A stretch of DNA of 64,000 nucleotides from positions 434,001 to 498,000 of the forward strand of contig NZ_JOCT01000011.1 in the NCBI RefSeq assembly GCF_000717875.1. Reading direction: 5' to 3'. The position numbers and the translations under genes are program-made. The notes beneath the pieces were generated by a model that saw only the letters and a list, made by a program, of their open reading frames with translations, had not been told where the DNA came from and did not search any database. This document shows, one piece after another, positions 26,218 through 34,139 of the stretch (its first letter is position 1; each line of letters starts with the position of its first letter). The DNA comes from Streptomyces sp. NRRL S-455. Its GTDB lineage: Bacteria > Actinomycetota > Actinomycetes > Streptomycetales > Streptomycetaceae.

Positions 26218-26685
26218 TCAGAACGGATGAACTCCGACCGGGGACGCCGGCCGCGGACCGTTGCCCTCGGCGATGCGCTGGTGGTAGGTCGCGCGGTCGA
26301 TGACCTCCAGGCCGACGATCTCCCAGGGCGGCAGCCCGGCGGTCTGCCGGTGCTCGCCCCACAGGCGCAGGGCGACGGCGGCCGCGTCGTGCAGGTCGCG
26401 GGCCTCCTCCCAGTAGCGGATCTCCGCGTGGTCGACGGCGTATCGGCTGGTCAGCAGGAAAGGGTGGTCGTGGGCGAGCTGTTCCAGGGCGCGCCGGACC
26501 TCCTCGAGCGGGGCCTCCTTGCCGGACACGCTGAGGGTGACGTGCCACAGGCGTGGGGTGTCCGCCGGCTCCTCGCCCCGGAACCGGTCCCCGGCCGCCA
26601 CGCTGGCCAGGGCGCGCTCCTCGCCGGCCGCGCGGGAGCCGGCACCACCACGGGACGCGGCGGCCCCTTGGCGTACTGGTCTCAC
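26218..26685 (-). CDS. Conserved-looking unknown protein between proA and proB
   Basis: 155 residues from GTG 26685 with AAAGGAGG upstream. After a poorly structured ~45-residue N-terminus comes a compact alpha/beta domain: LWHVTLSVSGKEAPLEEVRRAL, HPFLLTSRYAVDHAEIRYWEEA, LHDAAAVALRLWGEHR, LPPWEIVGLEVIDRATYHQR. The helix-strand-strand-helix order resembles a small ferredoxin-like fold, as in 4-oxalocrotonate-like or ACT-like domains, but I cannot assign it. Its place inside the proline genes suggests co-transcription only. Confidence 0.7.
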   Translation of the reverse strand: MRPVRQGAAASRGGAGSRAAGEERALASVAAGDRFRGEEPADTPRLWHVTLSVSGKEAPLEEVRRALEQLAHDHPFLLTSRYAVDHAEIRYWEEARDLHDAAAVALRLWGEHRQTAGLPPWEIVGLEVIDRATYHQRIAEGNGPRPASPVGVHPF

Positions 26686-26735
26686 GACGGCCTCCTTTGC
26701 ACAGTGGCGCTGCTGCGGAAACGTCCCCGAGGGGA

Positions 26736-26757
26736 CCCGGGGGGATACGCCCCCGGG
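26736..26757 (-). terminator. GC-rich hairpin between proB and the small unknown gene
   Basis: CCCGGGGG (26736-26743) and CCCCCGGG (26750-26757) with a 6-base loop, in the 150-base gap. No U-tract. Confidence 0.4.
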
Positions 26758-26802
26758 ACAAAGTTGAGCAGGCCGCAGGAGATCGCGTGGTGGTTTTGCG
26801 GA

Positions 26803-26828
26803 ACGTCCACCACCGGGGGCGGACGTTT
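26803..26828 (-). terminator. Hairpin after proB
   Basis: AACGTCC (26803-26809) and GGACGTT (26822-26828), eight bases past the proB stop. An alternative GGTGGT/ACCACC pairing overlaps it. Confidence 0.5.
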
Positions 26829-26835
26829 CGACCCC

Positions 26836-28017
26836 TTACGGGTGCAGAACCACCAGGTCGTCCCTGTGTACGACCTCGCGTTCGTACGCGGGCCCGAGAT
26901 CGCGGGCCAGTTCCCGGGTCGAGCGGCCGATCAGCCGGGGGATCTCCTTGGCGTCGAAGTTGACGAGCCCGCGGGCCACCGCCTGTCCCGTGCCGTCCCG
27001 CAGCTCGACCGGGTCACCGGCGCTGAACTCGCCCTCGACGGCGGCGATACCGGCCGGCAGCAGCGACTTGCGGCGCTCCACGACGGCCTGCACGGCACCG
27101 TCGTCCAGGGTGAGCGCGCCCTGCGGGGTGGAGGCGTGCTGGAGCCACAGCAGCCGGTCGGCGGAGCGCTTGCCGGTGGGGTGGAAGTAGGTGCCGGTGT
27201 CCTGGCCGGTCAAGGCGTCGGCCGCGTGGATGGCGCTGGTGAGGACCACGGGGACACCGGCGGCGGCCGCGATCCGGGCGGCCTCGACCTTGGTGACCAT
27301 GCCGCCGGTGCCGACGCCGGCCCTGCCCGCGCTGCCGATCTCGACATGCGCGAGGTCGGACGGGTCGCGGACCTCGGCGATGCGGGAGGTGCCGGGCCTG
27401 CCGGGGTCACCGTCGTAGACGCCGTCCACGTCGGACAGCAGGACCAGCAGGTCGGCGCGGACGAGGTGGGCGACGAGGGCGGCGAGGCGGTCGTTGTCGC
27501 CGAAGCGGATCTCGTCCGTGGCGACGGTGTCGTTCTCGTTGACGATCGGGAAGGCGCCCATCGCGAGCAGCTTGTCGAGCGTGCGGGAGGCGTTGCGGTG
27601 GTGGGCGCGGCGGCTCATGTCGTCGGAGGTCAGCAGCACCTGGCCGACGCGGACGCCGTAGCGGGCGAAGGAGGCGGTGTAGCGGGCGACCAGCAGGCCC
27701 TGGCCGACGCTGGCGGCGGCCTGCTGCCGGGCCAGGTCCCTGGGGCGGCGGCGCAGGCCCAGCGGGGCGAGCCCGGCGGCGATGGCACCGGAGGAGACCA
27801 GGACGATCTCGCGCTCCCCACCGCCCACCCGTCTCCCGCCACCACTCTCAACGGAGGCCCTACGGGCCGCCCCCTGGTTCCGGACCTTTGCCAGCACGTC
27901 GACCAGCGCGTCCACGCGGTCCGCGTCCAGGCCGCCCGAAGCGGTGGTCAGCGACGAGGACCCGACCTTGACGACGATCCTGCGGGCCTCGCCCACGCCC
28001 TGCCTTGCCCCTGCCAC
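26836..28017 (-). CDS. proB: Glutamate 5-kinase
   Basis: First step of proline synthesis: phosphorylates glutamate with ATP. 393 residues: amino-acid-kinase domain (RRIVVKVGSSSLTT, IVLVSSGAIAAGLAPLGL, FPIVNENDTVATDEIRFGDND, LLVLLSDVDGVYDGDP, GTGGMVTKVEAARIA) and a C-terminal PUA domain (KSLLPAGIAAVEGEFSAGDPVELRD, VARGLVNFDAKEIPRL). Between LAKVRNQ and EREIVLVSSG there is an extra Gly/Arg-rich stretch of about 20 residues (GAARRASVESGGGRRVGGG) that most family members lack. The start gives the expected N-terminus. In many actinobacteria proB follows obg; here about 13 kb separate them. Confidence 0.96.
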   Translation of the reverse strand: MAGARQGVGEARRIVVKVGSSSLTTASGGLDADRVDALVDVLAKVRNQGAARRASVESGGGRRVGGGEREIVLVSSGAIAAGLAPLGLRRRPRDLARQQAAASVGQGLLVARYTASFARYGVRVGQVLLTSDDMSRRAHHRNASRTLDKLLAMGAFPIVNENDTVATDEIRFGDNDRLAALVAHLVRADLLVLLSDVDGVYDGDPGRPGTSRIAEVRDPSDLAHVEIGSAGRAGVGTGGMVTKVEAARIAAAAGVPVVLTSAIHAADALTGQDTGTYFHPTGKRSADRLLWLQHASTPQGALTLDDGAVQAVVERRKSLLPAGIAAVEGEFSAGDPVELRDGTGQAVARGLVNFDAKEIPRLIGRSTRELARDLGPAYEREVVHRDDLVVLHP

Positions 28018-28321
28018 GTCGCCGCCCGTCCCTCACGTCGTTCCGGTCCCTCACCTGGAAATCTACGGGACGCGCGGGTACGGCGCGGAGCCGGTCCACG
28101 CTACGGACGGTGCGGGAAGCTTCACACGACGGCGGGCGCCCCGCATTTCAGTCCCGGCCCGCCCCCACGACAGGAAGGTGATATTCCGCTACGGTCCCAC
28201 GACACAGCGGGACGGCAGCCGCCCGCTCCGCTCCCCCGACACATGCGTGTCGTCCTGACGTCGCCGCGCGTTAACCCGGACGGCCGACCTGCGCCGACCC
28301 GACGCTCCTGGAGTGACCGCA
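28018..28321. other. 304-base intergenic region
   Basis: Divergent promoter region between proB (minus) and the TagF-like gene (plus). I see no convincing gene. A GATATT near 28190 could be a -10 for the plus strand. Nothing else stands out. Confidence 0.5.
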
Positions 28322-30373
28322 GTGCCCGTACCTCTCCCCCGCCCACCGGCCCTGCTGAAGGGGCTGGTCACCGTCGTCCTGGCCGCCGCGTTCGCCGCTC
28401 AGGCGGTCGCGGCGCTGCTGCCCCACGTACCGCTGCTGCTCGCCGCGACCGCCGTCTCCCTGGCCACCGAGGGTGTCCTGCACCGGTGGCAGCGCGGGGT
28501 GCTGGCGCTGTTCGCCAAGTCGCACGCGGACATCACCGTGCGGCACGTCCTGCGGGACCTGCTGCTGGTCGTCGGCCTGCTGCGGCTCGGCGAGCAGGAC
28601 CGGGAGACGGTGTACACGCCGCTGGTCGCCGGGCTGCTCGCCTTCTACGCGCTGCACTGCGCCATCCAGGCGGTCTCCGTGCTGGTACGCCGTACCCGCA
28701 CCCTGCCGGTGGTGACCCGGAACATCGACGCCTCGGCGCTGCGGCTCTCCCCGGCCCCGTCCGCGCTGCTGCGCCGCCCCGGCCACCGGCTGCTGGTGTT
28801 CGGCCTGCCGGCGACGGCCGGGCTGCTGGCCGCCGCGACGGGCGACGAGCCGGTGCACGCGGCCGCCGGCATCGCGCTCTCCCTGGCCCTGTCGCTGACC
28901 GGCCTCGGCGCGCTGCTGTTCCGGCTGCTGCCGGGACGCCGTCCGGCCGGCGAGCAGGAGGTGCTCGACTGGTTCGACGCGTGGCTGGCCGCGTACCGGC
29001 CGACCGTCGGCCTGTACTTCTCCGGCGGCTCCTCCTCGGCCTACCAGGCGAACATGTGGCTGGAGCCGCTCGCCCGGACCGACGGCCGGCCGGTGATCGT
29101 GCTGCGCGAGCGGTTCATGGTGCAGAAGATCGCGGCGACGGACATCCCGATCGTGTGCCTGCCGAAGGTGTCGACACTGATGCGACTGGAGCACTCCACG
29201 CTCCAGGCCCTCATCCACCCGTCGAACTCCGGCAAGACCTCCCAGGTGCTGCGCATCCCCACCATCAGGCACACCTTCGTCAACCACGGCGAGAGCGACA
29301 AGCTGTCCTCGTGCAACCCGTACGCGAAGGCGTACGACGAGGTGTGGGTGGCCGGTCCCGCCGCACGCGAGCGGTACGCACTGGCCGAGGTGGGCGTCGA
29401 GGACAAGGACGTCGTGGAGACGGGCCGCCCGCAGCTGGACGGCGTGCTCCCCCGCACGGGCCCGCCGACCGGGAAGCACACGACCGTCCTCTACGCGCCG
29501 ACCTGGGAGGGCTGGGACGGCAACCCCGGCAACACGTCGGTGATCGCGGCCGGTGAGAACCTGGTGCGGGCGCTGCTCGCGGACCCGGGTGTGCGGCTGC
29601 TGTACAAGCCGCATCCGCTGACCGGGTCGGTGGACCCGCGCGCGGGCGCGGCCGACCTGCGCGTCCGGGAGCTGATCCGGGCGGCCAACCGGGAGCGGAC
29701 GGGGGCGCGCCCCGCGTGCGGTGCGGAACTCGCGCGGTGCGCGCAGGAGCTGGACCGCCTCACCAGGGCCGGCTTCCGGGCCGGGGCCGACACGGTGGAG
29801 CGGATGATGCTGCAGTCGGCGCCGGAGCCGGGCCGGGCCGAAGCGGTGCGGCGGGCGACGGCCGCGTGGGAGGAGGCGTACTGGGCCTCGCTGCCGGAGG
29901 GAGAGCACCAGGTCATCACGGACGTCCGGCCGGCGCTGTACTCCTGCTTCAACGTGGCCGACCTGCTGATCAGTGACGTGTCGAGCGTGATCAGCGATTT
30001 CCTGGCGAGCGAGAAACCGTACGCCGTGGCGAACACCAGCGGGCTGTCCGAGGAGGACTTCCGCGCGGCGTTCCCGACGGTGGCGGCGGCGACCGTGCTG
30101 ACACCCGACGCGGCCGGGATCCCCGCCTTGCTGGAGACGGTCCGGCACCCGGAGAAGGACGAACTGGCCGCCGTACGCGCCGAGCTGAAGCTGCGCCTGC
30201 TGGGCCCGGCCGATCCGCCGTCCCAGCAGCGCTTCAACGAGGCGGTGCGGGCACTGTGCGAGAAGGCCCGGGAGCACCGGTCCCGGGCGGCGGAACGGCT
30301 CACGGCGGAGCGGCCGGCCGCGGAGCTGCCCGGCCAGCGCACCGAGACCGCGGTTCCCACCGCGCCGCGCTGA
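28322..30373 (+). CDS. TagF-like polyol-phosphate polymerase with N-terminal membrane helices
   Basis: 683 residues. About six hydrophobic segments fill residues 1-215. The C-terminal half is a CDP-glycerol glycerophosphotransferase (Glyphos_transf) fold: YFSGGSSSAYQANMWLEPL, IRHTFVNHGESDKL, VLYAPTWEGWDGNPGNTS, LLYKPHPLTGS and LLISDVSSVISDFLASEKPYAV. Such enzymes polymerise glycerol- or ribitol-phosphate from CDP-activated precursors. GTG 28322 has GGAG 8 bases upstream; GTG 28313 is possible. It is about as long as, and clearly paralogous to, the gene at 31841 on the other strand. Confidence 0.82.
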   Translation: MPVPLPRPPALLKGLVTVVLAAAFAAQAVAALLPHVPLLLAATAVSLATEGVLHRWQRGVLALFAKSHADITVRHVLRDLLLVVGLLRLGEQDRETVYTPLVAGLLAFYALHCAIQAVSVLVRRTRTLPVVTRNIDASALRLSPAPSALLRRPGHRLLVFGLPATAGLLAAATGDEPVHAAAGIALSLALSLTGLGALLFRLLPGRRPAGEQEVLDWFDAWLAAYRPTVGLYFSGGSSSAYQANMWLEPLARTDGRPVIVLRERFMVQKIAATDIPIVCLPKVSTLMRLEHSTLQALIHPSNSGKTSQVLRIPTIRHTFVNHGESDKLSSCNPYAKAYDEVWVAGPAARERYALAEVGVEDKDVVETGRPQLDGVLPRTGPPTGKHTTVLYAPTWEGWDGNPGNTSVIAAGENLVRALLADPGVRLLYKPHPLTGSVDPRAGAADLRVRELIRAANRERTGARPACGAELARCAQELDRLTRAGFRAGADTVERMMLQSAPEPGRAEAVRRATAAWEEAYWASLPEGEHQVITDVRPALYSCFNVADLLISDVSSVISDFLASEKPYAVANTSGLSEEDFRAAFPTVAAATVLTPDAAGIPALLETVRHPEKDELAAVRAELKLRLLGPADPPSQQRFNEAVRALCEKAREHRSRAAERLTAERPAAELPGQRTETAVPTAPR

Positions 30374-30427
30374 GCGGCGGTACGGCGAGCGGCGCGGGGG
30401 CGTGCGAAAGCAGGCCCCCGCGTCGGT

Positions 30428-31630
30428 TCACGCCGCCGCCCGTACCTCCCGGGACGTCAGCACCCGCCGCGCCTTGCGCACCGCCCGGCGGACGAACGTG
30501 TCGACACCGCCCTCGCGGTAGCCCGGGAAGGCGCGGGCCTCGCGGGGCCCGGCGAGGTAGACCGAGTCGGGGACGCCCGCGGCGCGGTCGCGGAAGTGCG
30601 GGTAGGCCAGGTAGACGCGCCGGCCCTTCTTCTCCAGGAGGGCCGCCGCCTGCTTCTTGGCCTTGACGAACTTCACGACCTCGACGAGGAGTTCGGGACG
30701 CTGCTCGGCCACCAGGTGCAGCCGCAGCCGCTCGTGGACCTTCAGACGCCGGGCGACGCCCTCCGTCCAGTGGGCGTCCATGAGGGGCTTGGCCAGCTCG
30801 AACTTGTGCCGGCGTATCTCCTCGCTGTCCGTGAGGTACTTGGGCCCGAACTGCGGCAGCAGCGTCACCAGGAAGGGCCGGACCATCAGCTGGTCGCGGC
30901 GGTCGCCCGCCGGAACGAGTTCGGCGATGAGGTTCATCAGGGCCCGCGCGGAGTCGAAGCGCAGGGTGTAACTGCCGCTCTTGGTCACGTGCTTGCCGTC
31001 GTCCCGGCCGACCAGGTAGTAGCAGGTGTGGTCGGCCACCACGGAGACACCGTCCGCCCGCAGGTACGCCTCCATGGTGAACAGCGCGTCCTCGCCGGTG
31101 AACAGCGACTCGTCGAACCGCATGCCGTGCCGGTCGAGCAGCGCCCGGCGGAACAGCTTCTGCGCGCTGAGCGTGAACTTGATGTTGGAGGAGAACACGT
31201 CCGTGCGCTCCAGCGTCCTGCCCCACATGGACTTCGGCGCGGAGCGGTTGACACCCTCGACCTTGCCGAGGACGACGTCCGTGCCGGCGCGGTCGGCCAT
31301 GGCGACCATACGTTCCAGGGCCTCCGGGCCCAGCCGGTCGTCGGCGTCGAGGAAGAAGACGTAGCGACCCGTGGCCTTGGCAAGGCCGACGTTGCGCGGG
31401 CCGCTCGGGCCGCCCGAGTTCTCCTGACGGATCACCAGGACGCGCATCGGAGCGCGCTCGGCGAACTCCTCCAGGTACTCGCCCGTCCCGTCCGTCGATC
31501 CGTCGTCCACCGCGATGACCTCGATGCGCTCCGGACCGATGGTCTGTGCCTCGACGGACGAGAGGCATTCGGTCAGGTACGGCATCGCTTCGTACGCCCC
31601 GATGACCACACTCACATCAGGTTGCGCCAC
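30428..31630 (-). CDS. Family 2 glycosyltransferase
   Basis: 400 residues. The GT-A fold is clear: VSVVIGAYEAMPYLTECLSS, VIAVDDGSTDGTGEYL, SGGPSGPRNVGLAKATGRYVFFLDADD (the DxD metal site) and FDESLFTGEDALFTMEAYL. The C-terminal 180 residues are basic and helical. GTG 31630 has AGGGGG 9 bases upstream and places the start at the beta-strand; an upstream TTG is weak. It likely decorates or primes the polyol-phosphate polymer; donor sugar and acceptor cannot be read from sequence. It converges on the TagF-like gene at 28322. Confidence 0.88.
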   Translation of the reverse strand: MAQPDVSVVIGAYEAMPYLTECLSSVEAQTIGPERIEVIAVDDGSTDGTGEYLEEFAERAPMRVLVIRQENSGGPSGPRNVGLAKATGRYVFFLDADDRLGPEALERMVAMADRAGTDVVLGKVEGVNRSAPKSMWGRTLERTDVFSSNIKFTLSAQKLFRRALLDRHGMRFDESLFTGEDALFTMEAYLRADGVSVVADHTCYYLVGRDDGKHVTKSGSYTLRFDSARALMNLIAELVPAGDRRDQLMVRPFLVTLLPQFGPKYLTDSEEIRRHKFELAKPLMDAHWTEGVARRLKVHERLRLHLVAEQRPELLVEVVKFVKAKKQAAALLEKKGRRVYLAYPHFRDRAAGVPDSVYLAGPREARAFPGYREGGVDTFVRRAVRKARRVLTSREVRAAA

Positions 31631-31782
31631 GGCACGTTTCCCCCTATTCAATGGGATATTCCCCCTGTATCTCCTCTTTCGCTAACTGGAAGACGGGTGA
31701 TCAGGGCAAGCGGTTGCCTCGATCACCCGTGTCAGTGAGTTACGTCACATGGTGAACCGGCGTGAATCGGGAAGACGAAAGG

Positions 31783-31820
31783 GCTCGGCCCCCGAGGAAT
31801 ACGCGCCTCGGGGGCCGAGC
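31783..31820 (-). terminator. Terminator after the second TagF-like gene
   Basis: Perfect 15-bp arms GCTCGGCCCCCGAGG (31783-31797) and CCTCGGGGGCCGAGC (31806-31820), followed on the minus strand by CTTTCGTCTTC. Confidence 0.85.
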
Positions 31821-31840
31821 TCTCAGTACCGCTCGGTACT

Positions 31841-33970
31841 TCAGCCCGTGCCGACACCGTCCGTGTCGCCCGCCGCGGACAGCCGCTGCCCGGGCACCGC
31901 GTTCGCCAGGGTCTCGGCGGCGGCCGCAGCGAGCCGTGACTCCTGGCCGAGGTTGCGGGTCTCGGCCTTGAGCGCGAGGTTCGCGACGGCGGTGTTGAAC
32001 TGGACGAGGGAGGTCGGCTCGTCCGGGCCCAGCAGGTACTGCTTGAGCTCCTTGCGGTCCTCGGCCAGCGGATCGGCGGCCGGGTCGCGCACCGCGGCGA
32101 GCAGCTCACCCAGCTCGGTCGCGCTGTTGGACAGGATCACCGCGGCACGCACCGCCGTGTTGTTCCGCTTGAACTCCTCAACACCCACGCCGGCGGAGTC
32201 GGTGACCGCGTACGGCTTGCCGCTCGCGATGAAGTCCGAGACCACGCTGGAGATGTCGGACACCATCGCGTCGGAGACGTTGAAGCAGTCGTACAGACGC
32301 GGCTGCGCGCCGGTGATGACGCGGTGCTCCCAGGACGGGAAGGCACGCCAGTAGGCGTCGTGCCACTCGGCACGCAGCCGGGCGACCTCCTCGTGCTTCG
32401 CGACGTCGACCAGTCCGTCACGGGTGGCCTCGGCCTCGTCACGCCGTTCGCCGCCGGAGCCGGACAGCTCGGCGAGCCGGGCCTCGATCCGGGCCAGTTC
32501 GGCCTTGGCGTCCGCCTGGGCGGCCGTGTCGGCGACGAAGCGCGGGTCGATGGCTCGCTCGGCGGCCGCCTTCCTGACCAGGGCGGCGATGCGCTGGTGG
32601 GCGGCCTTGGCGTCCTTGCTGACGTTGCCGGTGAACGGGTGCGGCTTGTACAGGACGCGGACCGGCGGGTCGGCCGTGATCAGCCTCTGCACGATGTTCT
32701 CGCCGGCCAGCACGATGGAGGTGTTGCCCGGGTTGCCGTCCCAGCCCTCCCAGGTGGGGGCGTACAGGACCGTCGGGCAGCGTCCATCGGCGGCTCCGCC
32801 GCGGGGGCCCTCGGGCACGCCCTGCCAGGTCTGGATCGGGGCGAGCTGCGGACGGCCGACCTCGACGATGTCGTCGTCGCGGACACCGACGTCGGCGATG
32901 GCGTACCGGTCGCGGCCCGCGCGGCCGGCGGTCCACACCTCGTCGTAGACCTTGCTGTACGGGTTGACGCTGGCGAGCTTGTCGCTGTCGCCGTGGCCGA
33001 TGAAGACGTGCTTCATGGTGGGCACGCGCAGCATGTGGATGTTCTTGCCGACGTTCGCCGCGTAGAGCGCGACGCGCACGGTGGACAGGTCCATGTTCAT
33101 CAGGTGCACCCCTCCGGGCACGCAGATGACGGGGACCGTGGTGGGCGCCAGATTGTTCAGGATGGCCCGCTCACGCAGGATGATCAGCGGCTTGGAGTCC
33201 AGGTTCTCCATGGTGTCCAGCCACATGTTGACCTGGTACGCGGAGTCCTTCGAGCCGGAGAAGTACAGGACCGTCTCCGGCTGGTACTCGCCCAGCCAGT
33301 CGTCGACGGCCGCCAGGACCCTCTCGGCCTTCGGCGGGATCCTCCGGCCGCGCACGTACGGCACCAGCGCCAGCACGTACACGGTGCTGAGCACGACCGT
33401 GATGCCGATGCCGACGAAGCCGACGAGGGCCGACTTGACCTGGGCGGCGAGCAGGATGCCGGCGACCGCCGCGAGGTCGAGGTGCAGCATCTTCTCGGCG
33501 GACCGGTGCAGCAGCTTGCGCGGCGGGGCGTCCGGGATCCGGATGCGGGACTTGAGGTCGACGTTGCGAGTGGCGACCGGCATGCGGCGGCGGTTGCGGA
33601 TGAGCTGGACCAGCGCGCCGTGCGGGGCCTGCAGACCGTAGAAGGCGATGAAGCAGGCGATCGCCCCGTAGTAGATCAGGTTGTCCGCGAGGGACAGCCG
33701 GGCCAGCAGCAGGACGAGCAGCAGCTGCCGGATCAGGAAGCGGATCGACAGGCCGGCCCGGACCTTGCCGAGGCGGTTGATCAGGTAGCTGCCCTTGCGG
33801 TGCAGATAGTGGTCCGCCAGGTACGTCACGGCGGCCGCTGCCGCGAAGGCGGGGACGCTCGGGACGAGCGCGGCCAGCATGAGGGCGGGGAAGCCCGCCA
33901 TCATGAGGACCGCCGCGGCCAGCTCGGCCGCGCTGCCCACCCGGGCGACGCGAATAGCGGTGGATATCAC
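31841..33970 (-). CDS. TagF-like polyol-phosphate polymerase, second copy
   Basis: 709 residues with GTG start. N-terminal helices fill about residues 10-220, then the Glyphos_transf domain: YFSGSKDSAYQVNMWLDTM, MKHVFIGHGDSDKLASVNPYS, VLYAPTWEGWDGNPGNTS, VLYKPHPFTGNV and YDCFNVSDAMVSDISSVVSDFIASGKPYAV. A charged coiled-coil insertion (about 480-560) is longer than in the copy at 28322. It is transcribed downstream of the CDP-ribitol synthase, separated from it by a 169-base gap with a long hairpin. Likely it makes a poly(ribitol-phosphate)-type chain. Confidence 0.85.
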   Translation of the reverse strand: MISTAIRVARVGSAAELAAAVLMMAGFPALMLAALVPSVPAFAAAAAVTYLADHYLHRKGSYLINRLGKVRAGLSIRFLIRQLLLVLLLARLSLADNLIYYGAIACFIAFYGLQAPHGALVQLIRNRRRMPVATRNVDLKSRIRIPDAPPRKLLHRSAEKMLHLDLAAVAGILLAAQVKSALVGFVGIGITVVLSTVYVLALVPYVRGRRIPPKAERVLAAVDDWLGEYQPETVLYFSGSKDSAYQVNMWLDTMENLDSKPLIILRERAILNNLAPTTVPVICVPGGVHLMNMDLSTVRVALYAANVGKNIHMLRVPTMKHVFIGHGDSDKLASVNPYSKVYDEVWTAGRAGRDRYAIADVGVRDDDIVEVGRPQLAPIQTWQGVPEGPRGGAADGRCPTVLYAPTWEGWDGNPGNTSIVLAGENIVQRLITADPPVRVLYKPHPFTGNVSKDAKAAHQRIAALVRKAAAERAIDPRFVADTAAQADAKAELARIEARLAELSGSGGERRDEAEATRDGLVDVAKHEEVARLRAEWHDAYWRAFPSWEHRVITGAQPRLYDCFNVSDAMVSDISSVVSDFIASGKPYAVTDSAGVGVEEFKRNNTAVRAAVILSNSATELGELLAAVRDPAADPLAEDRKELKQYLLGPDEPTSLVQFNTAVANLALKAETRNLGQESRLAAAAAETLANAVPGQRLSAAGDTDGVGTG

Positions 33971-34049
33971 GGAGAAACCTGCTCTTGGGAGGGGTGTGCC
34001 GGTCTTGTTCGCAAATGCGGCTGGTCTGTGAATATTTACGAGGGTATGG

Positions 34050-34113
34050 ATTCAGGCCCCTGCGAACACTCCTGTTGTCGAACCTGTTAACAGGAGGGCG
34101 CAGAGGCCTGAAT
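34050..34113 (-). terminator. Long hairpin between the CDP-ribitol synthase and TagF-like genes
   Basis: Outer arms ATTCAGGCC (34050-34058) and GGCCTGAAT (34105-34113) with inner CTGCG/CGCAG and a nested CTCCTGTT/AACAGGAG stem. There is no clear U-tract, so it could be an RNA-processing or attenuating structure as well as a terminator. Confidence 0.6.
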
Positions 34114-34139
34114 TACTGAAGTCTATTTGGCGCCAATTA

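Noticed and set aside
24871..29556. A very long plus-strand open frame antisense to proA and proB
   Set aside because: It has no recognisable domain and comes from GC-rich third positions of the minus-strand genes; proA and proB are clearly the real genes.
34050..34113. Riboswitch controlling the TagF-like gene
   Set aside because: It is a simple nested hairpin without recognisable conserved riboswitch sequence; a terminator or processing site explains it.
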